Shown here: piece by piece, positions 1 through 5,072 of the stretch
Position numbering within the stretch: the first letter of the stretch is position 1
How the letters are laid out: each line of letters begins with the position of its first letter
Origin: Oscillospiraceae bacterium
GTDB taxonomy: Bacteria > Bacillota > Clostridia > Oscillospirales > Oscillospiraceae
Assembly: GCA_016296045.1 (NCBI GenBank)
Contig: JAEDKB010000139.1
Location: 1 to 5,072 of the forward strand
Length of the DNA stretch: 5,072 bases
Direction: 5' to 3'
Made by a program: the position numbers and the translations under genes
Notes under the pieces: model-generated
Seen by the model: the letters and a program-made list of their open reading frames with translations, nothing else
Databases searched by the model: none
Told to the model about the DNA's origin: nothing

Positions 1-16
1 GCGCGACAGCTTTGAT

Positions 17-45
17 ATAATACCACGACCACCTCCCCTTGTCAA
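17..45 (-). promoter_or_regulatory. Leftward sigma-A promoter for a gene beyond the left edge
   Basis: Read on the minus strand, a perfect -35 TTGACA (40-45) is followed by exactly 17 nt and a -10 TATTAT (17-22), one mismatch from consensus. Transcription would start near position 10 and run off the left edge, so the gene it serves is not visible. A-rich tracts lie directly upstream of the -35 (see 50-83). Promoter identity is inferred from hexamers and spacing only. Confidence 0.75.
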
Positions 46-49
46 GCCG

Positions 50-83
50 TTTTTTCACTTTTTTTGAGGTTTTTTTCGCTTTT
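50..83 (-). promoter_or_regulatory. Phased A-tracts, possible UP element or intrinsic bend
   Basis: Four T runs on the plus strand (50-55, 59-65, 70-76, 80-83) are A runs on the minus strand. Their centres are about 9-11 bp apart, close to one helical turn. They lie immediately upstream of the leftward TTGACA box, where an UP element that binds the RNA polymerase alpha C-terminal domain would be. In-phase A-tracts are also known to bend DNA. The pattern is seen directly; the role is inferred. Confidence 0.5.
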
Positions 84-117
84 ATATATAGTTACTTTCG
101 CAGGAAATTATCGTCAC

Positions 118-146
118 TTGCATTTTTGTCGAAAAACCGCTATGAT
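118..146 (+). promoter_or_regulatory. Sigma-A-type promoter of the SLH/M15 peptidase gene
   Basis: A -35-like TTGCAT (118-123) is followed by a 17-nt spacer and a -10 TATGAT (141-146). The predicted start is near 153, giving a leader of about 31 nt before the ATG at 184. The -35 matches consensus only in its TTG half, so the promoter may be weak or need help. A Spo0A box lies in the spacer and another just downstream of the predicted start. Confidence 0.55.
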
Positions 147-166
147 AATGTTATCAAATTTCGACA
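127..166. promoter_or_regulatory. Pair of inverted Spo0A boxes
   Basis: A perfect 0A box TGTCGAA lies at 127-133 on the plus strand, and a second perfect copy lies on the minus strand at 160-166 (plus-strand TTCGACA). Together they form a 9-bp inverted repeat, TTGTCGAAA (126-134) and TTTCGACAA (159-167). Their centres are 33 bp apart, about three helical turns. One box is between -35 and -10 and the other just past the predicted start, which suits repression by phosphorylated Spo0A, as at Bacillus abrB. Spo0A binding is inferred from the motif. Confidence 0.65.
143..156. repeat. Short palindrome over the -10 region
   Basis: TGATAA (143-148) and TTATCA (151-156) form a perfect 6-bp dyad around a 2-nt centre. 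The dyad overlaps the end of the -10 box and the predicted start, and lies inside the larger 0A-box inverted repeat. It could be an operator for another regulator or a weak hairpin at the transcript start. No known regulator was recognised. Confidence 0.4.
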
Positions 167-183
167 ATAAAGGATTTATTTTT

Positions 184-1644
184 ATGAAGAATCGTTTGAT
201 TTCACTACTGCTTGCGGCTGTTATGCTGCTTGCGGCAATACCGACTGTGCGTGCGTCACAGTTTACGGATCTCAACGGCCACTGGGCAACGGACTACATA
301 GAGCAGGTTGTTTCGCTCGGCCTGTTCGGCGGTACCGGCGCGACAACTTTCTCTCCGGATGAATCCATGACCCGCGGAATGTTTGTTACCGTTCTCGGTC
401 GTTTGCAGAATGTAGACAAGGACTACTGGTCTTCTTCCGCCATGCCGAAAATCTTTCAGGACGTTTCCTCTGATTCCTACTATGCACCCTATATTTGCTG
501 GGCTGTCTGCAACGGGATTGTAAACGGCACCGGAGGAAAAACCTTTTCTCCCGAGGAATCCATTACGCGAGAGCAGATGGCAAAAATGGTCGCGTTCTAT
601 TTACAGAGGCTGGGGCACGGCGTGATTCCCGACAGTGATTCGGTGATTCCGCGGTCCTTCGCTGACGAAGGAAGCATCTCCTCCTGGGCGCTTGAATCGG
701 TCGATTTGCTTCGTGTGCTTGGTCTGATGAACGGCAGCGAAGGTGCTGACGGACGGATCTATTTCCAGCCTCAGAAAACCCTGACACGCGCAGAATGTGC
801 TACCGTGTTCTGCCGTCTTTATCAGTCTCTGGTTTTCTCTGATGCTCAGCAGGCTTCTGTCGAGCAGCTTGAACTGAATCAATCAGATGTTTCACTGCTT
901 CCCGGGGCAACCTGCACGCTGACAGCAAAGATCACGCCTTCACAAGCCAGCGGTGCCCGTCTGGTCTGGCGTACCTCTAATGAACAGGTCGTTACCGTCA
1001 GCGATACCGGTGTGGTTACCTGCGTCGGTATCGGCACAGCGGATGTGTCCGTCTACGCCTCAAACGGAAAATTTGCCACCTGCCGTTTTACCTGCAACGC
1101 AAATCTTGCCAGTGCCAATGAAACCTACAACGAAAAATGCATTCGCGTATTCGGGCGAGTTGTTGACGATCCTCGGCTCGTCTATACCACCTCTGACGGA
1201 GCATTTGATTACGCTGCCGCAGCCGCAGATATGGTTTCGATTACCGTCCGCGTCTGGGATATCGGTTCAAACGGGACAAAATACACAAACAGAATGACGC
1301 TGAAAGTCCACAAAAATTTAGCCGCGACCGTAGCCTGCATTTTTGAAGACATCTATAACGGGCAGGAAAAATTTCCGATTCATGCGCTGGGCGGTTATTC
1401 ACAGGGCGGAAAATCCGAACACACCATCGGCTGCGCAATCGACATCAATCCCAACGAGAATTATTATTGCGATCCCAGCGGCAATGCGATTGTCGGCGAT
1501 CATTGGCTGCCTGGTACCGATCCCTACTCTATTCCGCTTGACGGTGAGGTTGCGAAAATCTTTGCCCGATACGGCTTTAAGCAGGGCGCCTACTGGAACA
1601 GCGGTTACCGCGACTATATGCATTTCAGTTATTTCGGAACATAA
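184..1644 (+). CDS. Secreted SLH-domain, Ig-like-domain, M15 zinc peptidase
   Basis: This 486-residue protein probably cuts peptidoglycan stem peptides outside the cell. Start: the ATG at 184 has AAAGGA (169-174) upstream and opens a signal peptide (short basic start, Leu/Ala core, likely cut after VRA at residue 24). Domains seen: SLH repeats at about 27-74, 91-143 and 159-216, with the FSP-E-S-TR hallmark in the first two; a BIG2-like Ig fold at about 226-304; and an M15 peptidase at about 345-486. The peptidase has the S-x-H-x2-G-x-A-x-D motif, with H413 and D420 plus H480 as zinc ligands and D477 as the likely general base. An Asp-x2-His pair recalls L-Ala-D-Glu endopeptidases such as CwlK and phage Ply500 more than VanY (Glu-x2-His), but the bond cut is not proven. 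SLH domains normally tether proteins to pyruvylated wall polymers. It is probably monocistronic, with a tandem in-frame TAA-TGA stop and a hairpin downstream. Twelve cysteines in the mature part are notable. Family assignment is firm; exact substrate is not. Confidence 0.9.
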   Translation: MKNRLISLLLAAVMLLAAIPTVRASQFTDLNGHWATDYIEQVVSLGLFGGTGATTFSPDESMTRGMFVTVLGRLQNVDKDYWSSSAMPKIFQDVSSDSYYAPYICWAVCNGIVNGTGGKTFSPEESITREQMAKMVAFYLQRLGHGVIPDSDSVIPRSFADEGSISSWALESVDLLRVLGLMNGSEGADGRIYFQPQKTLTRAECATVFCRLYQSLVFSDAQQASVEQLELNQSDVSLLPGATCTLTAKITPSQASGARLVWRTSNEQVVTVSDTGVVTCVGIGTADVSVYASNGKFATCRFTCNANLASANETYNEKCIRVFGRVVDDPRLVYTTSDGAFDYAAAAADMVSITVRVWDIGSNGTKYTNRMTLKVHKNLAATVACIFEDIYNGQEKFPIHALGGYSQGGKSEHTIGCAIDINPNENYYCDPSGNAIVGDHWLPGTDPYSIPLDGEVAKIFARYGFKQGAYWNSGYRDYMHFSYFGT

Positions 1645-1657
1645 TGACAAATACATA

Positions 1658-1702
1658 GCAAGACAGCCTGCTGATGAGAAATTCTTCAGCAGGCTGTCTT
1701 GC
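1658..1702. terminator. Bidirectional hairpin between convergent genes
   Basis: A perfect 17-bp stem pairs 1658-1674 (GCAAGACAGCCTGCTGA) with 1686-1702 around an 11-nt loop. It lies 13 nt after the SLH-peptidase stop and 10 nt after the racemase stop, so it can end both transcripts. Neither side has a clean T run after the stem, which is unusual for an intrinsic terminator. Termination is inferred from position and stem strength. Confidence 0.75.
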
Positions 1703-1712
1703 ACTTATCATG

Positions 1713-2801
1713 CTATTTACGAAAAACCACTTTGATTCCCTTGACGTGCAGAGGATTCATCTGCAAAATTGCACGATCGCCACGCTTACAGGCGATGCCG
1801 CTGACATCCACCGCACAATGCAGCATTCCGATCGCGCCGACAATCGGGCAGGCTTTTCCGTTGATTTCAGCCGTCACACGCTTTGGGCGGAGCATCGCCT
1901 TAATATTTCCAAGCGCGGCGCGAAGGCAATCTCTTTTCCGCGTCATGTCCGGCTCACAGCTCACATGAAAGCCGTGGTACCAGCCCACGGGAAGAATCGC
2001 AATCGGCGTATCTTTTTTTGCTTTCCACAGAGCACTGTAGCCCGTTGTATGTCCCTTAGGCAGAACACGCAGCTCTTCGATTGCCGTAGAGACGTAACCT
2101 ACCGGACGGAGCTTGGTGCGAAACGCGATTCTGCCGAGAATCGCAGAACCAAGGCGCACCGCATCGCAGTGCATTTCCGGAAATTTCAGGAAGGCGGCAG
2201 AGTTACAGCAATGGACAATTCCGGTCTCCTGCCCCGCAGCGCGGATTTGCTCTACAACGCGCATAAATGCCGCGAATTCCTGCTTTGTCAGTTCGTTGTC
2301 ACTGAACGCGCAGTTAAAATGCGTAAAGATGCCGCTGATTGCCAGATGCTTTTTTTCACGGTACAGCGATATGACCTGATCGGTTTGCTCCGGCAAAAAG
2401 CCATAGCGTCCCATTCCGGTATCAATTTTCAGATGCACCTGCGCAATATCCGCACGCTCCGCCGCAATCTGGTCGATCAGCGCAGCTACCTGTTCGGAAC
2501 CGACTGTCAAAATCACTTTCAGATCCAGCAGGCGGTTGATTTCCTTTCGGTCTGCAACGGAGCGGAGCATCAGAATCTGATCCTCCGTAAAGCCGTTGTC
2601 GCGCAGAATTTCCGCTTCCCGAAGCTCTGTCACGCAGAAATGATGGATATTCTGCTCTGCCAATACCTCCGCAAGCGGCAGAACGCCGAGGCCATAGCCA
2701 TCGCCCTTAACGACCGCCCAGATCGGGACGCCGTTTGCTTTCGCCTTTAGCTGTTTGATATTGTATTCCAGTGTCTCGCGGCTTACCTCATACGTTGTCA
2801 T
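1713..2801 (-). CDS. Alanine racemase-like PLP enzyme, divergent subfamily
   Basis: This 362-residue fold-type III PLP enzyme has an N-terminal barrel (about 1-235) and a C-terminal beta domain. Alanine racemase interconverts L- and D-alanine for peptidoglycan. Conserved features: the PLP lysine K32 in AVVKGDGYG, R132 in KIDTGMGRYGF, R216 near the cofactor ring, and Y255 at the place of the catalytic tyrosine. Odd features: the usual GYADG motif reads GWYHG (273-277), the usual Met-Asp signature reads Met-Leu (326-327), and about 23 extra, basic-rich residues lie between them. I recall related clostridial Alr-like proteins with a similar Trp/Tyr-Tyr-His-Gly version, so this may be a subfamily rather than decay. 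The substrate could be Ala, Ser or another amino acid, so the symbol alr is withheld. The ATG at 2801 is preferred because GGGGTG lies 6 nt upstream; an in-frame GTG at 2810 would add three residues. It lies 20 nt after femX and is probably co-transcribed with it. Confidence 0.87.
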   Translation of the reverse strand: MTTYEVSRETLEYNIKQLKAKANGVPIWAVVKGDGYGLGVLPLAEVLAEQNIHHFCVTELREAEILRDNGFTEDQILMLRSVADRKEINRLLDLKVILTVGSEQVAALIDQIAAERADIAQVHLKIDTGMGRYGFLPEQTDQVISLYREKKHLAISGIFTHFNCAFSDNELTKQEFAAFMRVVEQIRAAGQETGIVHCCNSAAFLKFPEMHCDAVRLGSAILGRIAFRTKLRPVGYVSTAIEELRVLPKGHTTGYSALWKAKKDTPIAILPVGWYHGFHVSCEPDMTRKRDCLRAALGNIKAMLRPKRVTAEINGKACPIVGAIGMLHCAVDVSGIACKRGDRAILQMNPLHVKGIKVVFRK

Positions 2802-2821
2802 CTGCGTCACCCCGTCAGGTC

Positions 2822-3886
2822 TCAGTTTTTCTTGCGGTTTTTAATCATATAGAGCTTTGCAGCAAGGCCTTTATACGCCAAGGCGCCCTTTTCCGCAATA
2901 AAATAGGAAAGCTTCTTCAGAACGTAGTCATATTCTCCGACAAATTCCGTGAATTCGCCCCCAAAGCCTTTTTTGAAACGGTACAGGCCGTAGTGGGGAT
3001 TATCCTCGGAAATGTCGCCCGAAACGCCACGGAAATCATAAACACGGCAGTGATTTTCAATCGCCCATTGAATCATGCTCCACTGGAGCAGGTAGTTGGG
3101 CATCAGATTGCGATATTCATTGGAGCTGGCACCGTAAAGATACCAGACCTTATCACCGTAGAGGATGGCAAGCGTTCCGGCAATGGGCTTGCCTTCATAG
3201 AATGCCATATACAGGCGGCACTTGTCGCCAAGATTGTCAAGCATTGCCTCAAAGTACTCCGGCGGACGGGTCGCAAAATTATCGCGCAGACCGGTAGTGA
3301 CCATGATGCGGGAAAATTCCGGCACCATTTCCTTGCCGCAAATGCGAACCTCCACACCCTTTTTGATTGCAAGGCGGATATTATAGCGCCACTTCTGGTG
3401 GAAGGAAGCCATAACCTCCTCTTCGCTTCGGCCGTTCAGGTACAGACGGAAGACGTATTTGGGCTGAATTGCTTCAAAATTCTTTCCGGTGTCACGCGTC
3501 TGAAAGCCGACGCTTTCCAGCATGGCGGCAAACTCGGTATTGCTCGACGGAACATCCGGATCTATTTTGATGACATAGGCATTTTCCGCTCCGGCAAGCT
3601 CCTTCGCCGCAGAAATCAATTCCTCAAAGGTTGCACGGTCATCCAGATCGCAGACCGGCCCGCGGCAGGCGTACATCATCTTTTTTCGGACAATCGGCAT
3701 TTTTCGGATCAAAAACGCAATGCTTCCCTTGATCTTTCCGTTTTCGTCCCGACAGATGATCGCTTTCCAGCTCCATGCCGGCTTCTGCTTTGCCCAGAGA
3801 GAGCTTTGGGAGAAATGTCCCTTCGGATGGCTCTCAACAAACGCCTCATATTCGGCGAGATTGGTTTGATTGACAAGTTCGGTCAT
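2822..3886 (-). CDS. femX: FemX/MurM-like aminoacyltransferase for peptidoglycan branches
   Basis: This 354-residue FemABX-family protein takes an amino acid from aminoacyl-tRNA and adds it to the lipid II stem peptide on the cytoplasmic face of the membrane. Family signatures seen: G-H-F-S-Q-S-x2-W (23-31), Y-x2-R-G-P-V (72-78), K-W-R-Y-N-I-R-x-A-x-K-K-G (165-177), Y-D-F-R-G-V-S-G-D (283-291) and Y-G-L-Y-R-F-K-K-G-F-G-G (299-310). These cover the two GNAT-like lobes. The length is closer to Weissella FemX than to staphylococcal FemA/FemB, and no long coiled-coil arm is apparent. The ATG at 3886 is chosen because GGAG (3895-3898) sits 8 nt upstream; the reading frame extends 17 codons further to 3937, but that would start upstream of the likely promoter's -10. 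It is first in an operon with the racemase-like gene. The added amino acid cannot be told from sequence. The symbol marks the family, not a tested function. Confidence 0.88.
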   Translation of the reverse strand: MTELVNQTNLAEYEAFVESHPKGHFSQSSLWAKQKPAWSWKAIICRDENGKIKGSIAFLIRKMPIVRKKMMYACRGPVCDLDDRATFEELISAAKELAGAENAYVIKIDPDVPSSNTEFAAMLESVGFQTRDTGKNFEAIQPKYVFRLYLNGRSEEEVMASFHQKWRYNIRLAIKKGVEVRICGKEMVPEFSRIMVTTGLRDNFATRPPEYFEAMLDNLGDKCRLYMAFYEGKPIAGTLAILYGDKVWYLYGASSNEYRNLMPNYLLQWSMIQWAIENHCRVYDFRGVSGDISEDNPHYGLYRFKKGFGGEFTEFVGEYDYVLKKLSYFIAEKGALAYKGLAAKLYMIKNRKKN

Positions 3887-3918
3887 ATTTGCATCTCCAA
3901 GCATATTTTTACATATAT

Positions 3919-3947
3919 AGTATAACACATTCGGCAAGACAATGCAA
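3919..3947 (-). promoter_or_regulatory. Extended -10 promoter of the femX-racemase operon
   Basis: On the minus strand, TTGCAT (3942-3947), 17 nt and TATACT (3919-3924) form a sigma-A-type promoter. A TG one base upstream of the -10 (3926-3927) gives an extended -10, which could compensate for the weak -35. The predicted start near 3912 leaves a leader of about 26 nt. TGCCGAA at 3930-3936, in the spacer, fits the looser 0A-box form TGNCGAA. Confidence 0.7.
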
Positions 3948-3977
3948 GCAGCCCGTCTGTCCTCGTCCGATTTTGTG

Positions 3978-4006
3978 GAATAGCCCTCGGAGCAGACGCA
4001 TACGAT
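3978..4006 (+). promoter_or_regulatory. Putative sigma-E promoter of spoIVA
   Basis: GAATAGC (3978-3984), a 14-nt spacer and CATACGAT (3999-4006) fit the mother-cell sigma-E pattern (KMATATT, N14-15, CATACAHT): five of seven -35 positions and seven of eight -10 positions match. The start would be near 4013, giving a leader of about 25 nt. spoIVA is a classical sigma-E target in Bacillus, which supports the call. Sigma-K uses a similar -10, so sigma choice remains inferred. Confidence 0.65.
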
Positions 4007-4038
4007 GTAGTACGAGACTGTGGGGGAGGCTTAACATT

Positions 4039-5072
4039 ATGAGTAATCTTTACGCCGACATAGCCAGACGCACAGGCGGCGACATTTATATCGGTGTAGT
4101 CGGGCCGGTGCGGACGGGAAAATCAACCTTTATTAAGCGGCTCATGGAGGAGCTGGTCATTCCGAACATCGACGATCTGTATCAGCGCGAGCGGGCAAAG
4201 GATGAACTTCCGCAGAGCGGCTCCGGCAGAACCATCATGACGGCCGAGCCAAAATTCGTGCCGGAGGAGGCTGTACAGATCACGCCGGACGGAACCGCTA
4301 CGCTTTCCATCCGTATGATTGACTCTGTGGGCTATATGGTCAACGGAGCAATCGGCGCAACGGAGGACGGTCAGCCGCGTATGGTCACAACGCCGTGGTT
4401 TGACTACGAAATTCCGATGACAGATGCCGCTGAGCTGGGCACGAAAAAGGTCATGGAGGATCATTGCAGCATCGGTATCGTTGTGACGACTGACGGCAGC
4501 ATCACCGATATTCCGCGTGCGGATTATCTGGACGCGGAAGCACGAGCCATCCGTGATATGCAGGCGACGGGAAAGCCCTTTATCGTGCTGGTGAATTCCG
4601 TTGCGCCCAATGGGCCGGATGCGATTGCTCTGCGTGACTATCTTGCAGACACCTACCATGTCTGCGCCATGAGCGTGGACTGTCAGGCGATGCAGGAAAA
4701 AGAACTGACTGCACTTTTGCGCGAGGTGCTCTACGCATTTCCGATGCGTGAAATGCAGGTTTATCTTCCCGCGTGGGTGCAGGCGCTGGAGCTGGAGCAC
4801 CCGCTCAAAGCAGCGCTCTATGATTCTCTCCGTAAAAACGCAGAAAGCATTTCCCGTCTGGCAGAGGCCGAGCCTGCAATCTCCCGCGTTGCTTCCATGG
4901 AACAGGTCTGCGGCTTCCGCATTGACTCCATTGATTTGGGCAGCGGAACGGTTGTATGCGAATTGGAATTCAACGAAGGACTTTTCTATCAGGTGCTCGG
5001 CCAGCGCACCGGATTTGATATTGAAAATGACGGGCAGCTTCTTTCGCTTCTGTCTGCTCTTTCAGACATGAA
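4039..5072 (+). CDS. spoIVA: Stage IV sporulation protein A, 5' part (runs off the edge)
   Basis: SpoIVA is the mother-cell ATPase that polymerises on the forespore membrane, anchored by SpoVM, to build the spore coat basement layer; it also influences cortex formation. The first 344 codons are present. The Bacillus protein is about 492 residues, so roughly 150 C-terminal residues, including the region tied to membrane/SpoVM localisation, lie outside. The ATG at 4039 has a strong GGGGGAGG (4022-4029) 9 nt upstream. Signatures seen: R-T-G-G-D-I-Y at 11-17; the SpoIVA-type Walker A GPVRTGKST at 22-30 with K28; D-E-L-P-Q-S then T-I-M-T at 65-68 with a sensor threonine at T68, and E-P-K-F at 70-73; and Walker B-like I-D-S-V-G-Y with D95. 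Residue 69 is Ala, where Bacillus has a second Thr by my alignment. It diverges from the femX operon, with both promoters in the 152-nt gap. Identity is near certain. Confidence 0.97.
   Translation, partial: MSNLYADIARRTGGDIYIGVVGPVRTGKSTFIKRLMEELVIPNIDDLYQRERAKDELPQSGSGRTIMTAEPKFVPEEAVQITPDGTATLSIRMIDSVGYMVNGAIGATEDGQPRMVTTPWFDYEIPMTDAAELGTKKVMEDHCSIGIVVTTDGSITDIPRADYLDAEARAIRDMQATGKPFIVLVNSVAPNGPDAIALRDYLADTYHVCAMSVDCQAMQEKELTALLREVLYAFPMREMQVYLPAWVQALELEHPLKAALYDSLRKNAESISRLAEAEPAISRVASMEQVCGFRIDSIDLGSGTVVCELEFNEGLFYQVLGQRTGFDIENDGQLLSLLSALSDM

Noticed and set aside
16..21. Plus-strand TATAAT as a rightward -10 box
   Set aside because: Its -35 would lie outside the window, and the overlapping minus-strand TTGACA-N17-TATTAT is a better explanation.
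64..183. Forty-codon N-terminal extension of the SLH peptidase
   Set aside because: It would start at TTG inside a T-tract, cover the promoter and both 0A boxes, and bury the signal peptide. The ATG at 184 has its own ribosome binding site.
327..589. Similar segments within the SLH-peptidase gene as a DNA repeat
   Set aside because: The likeness is at protein level (FSPDESMTR and FSPEESITR) and reflects the first two SLH repeats, not recent DNA duplication.
1674..2750. Long plus-strand open frame (358 codons) antisense to the racemase
   Set aside because: The minus-strand frame matches a known family over its full length. The plus-strand translation shows no recognisable domain, and the open frame is a by-product of codon bias.
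2771..3925. Long plus-strand open frame (384 codons) antisense to femX
   Set aside because: It is a shadow of femX. It has no family motifs, its start lies inside the racemase gene, and it spans the operon promoter.
3887..3937. Seventeen-codon extension of femX
   Set aside because: It would begin upstream of the -10 box. The GGAG at 3895-3898 is correctly placed for the ATG at 3886.
4123..4800. Minus-strand open frame of 225 codons opposite spoIVA
   Set aside because: spoIVA is unmistakable on the plus strand, and the antisense product is Arg/His-rich with no recognisable motif.
1..5072. CRISPR array, tRNA, rRNA, insertion sequence or attachment site
   Set aside because: No regularly spaced repeats, transposase frames, tRNA-like cloverleaf or terminal repeats were seen on reading both strands.

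Overview
The window looks like an ordinary chromosomal stretch from an endospore-forming, anaerobic, Gram-positive bacterium. It probably belongs to Clostridia, perhaps near the Ruminococcaceae/Oscillospiraceae. The evidence is an unmistakable stage IV sporulation protein (SpoIVA), S-layer-homology (SLH) domains on a secreted wall enzyme, a FemX-type peptidoglycan branch enzyme, Shine-Dalgarno-led starts, and base composition that is not strongly AT-rich. The genus cannot be named from sequence reading alone. There is no transposon, CRISPR array, tRNA or rRNA.

Layout from left to right. (1) Positions 1-183 form a divergent regulatory region. A near-consensus sigma-A promoter with upstream phased A-tracts fires leftward out of the window. 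A second promoter fires rightward and is covered by two perfect, inverted Spo0A boxes. (2) Positions 184-1644 (+) encode a secreted protein with three SLH repeats, a bacterial Ig-like domain and a zinc M15 peptidase. (3) A perfect 17-bp hairpin at 1658-1702 separates convergent genes. (4) On the minus strand, femX (2822-3886) and an alanine-racemase-like gene (1713-2801) form a two-gene operon 20 nt apart, with an extended -10 promoter at 3919-3947. (5) From 4039 (+), spoIVA runs off the right edge, preceded by a good sigma-E-type promoter.

The genes share a theme of cell-envelope construction and remodelling around sporulation. The M15 enzyme would trim wall peptides outside the cell. FemX would add amino acids to the lipid II stem peptide on the inside of the membrane. 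The racemase-like protein presumably supplies or tunes a D-amino acid. SpoIVA is the ATP-driven polymer that forms the spore coat basement layer.

The most interesting signals are regulatory and enzymatic. One is the pair of perfect 0A boxes flanking the -10 of the SLH-peptidase gene. A second is a similar TTGCAT-N17 promoter with a degenerate 0A-like box in its spacer in front of femX. A third is the racemase, which keeps the PLP lysine and catalytic tyrosine but has lost two usual signature motifs and carries an insertion. No wholly new system is evident; the Alr-like/FemX pair is the best candidate for undescribed chemistry.
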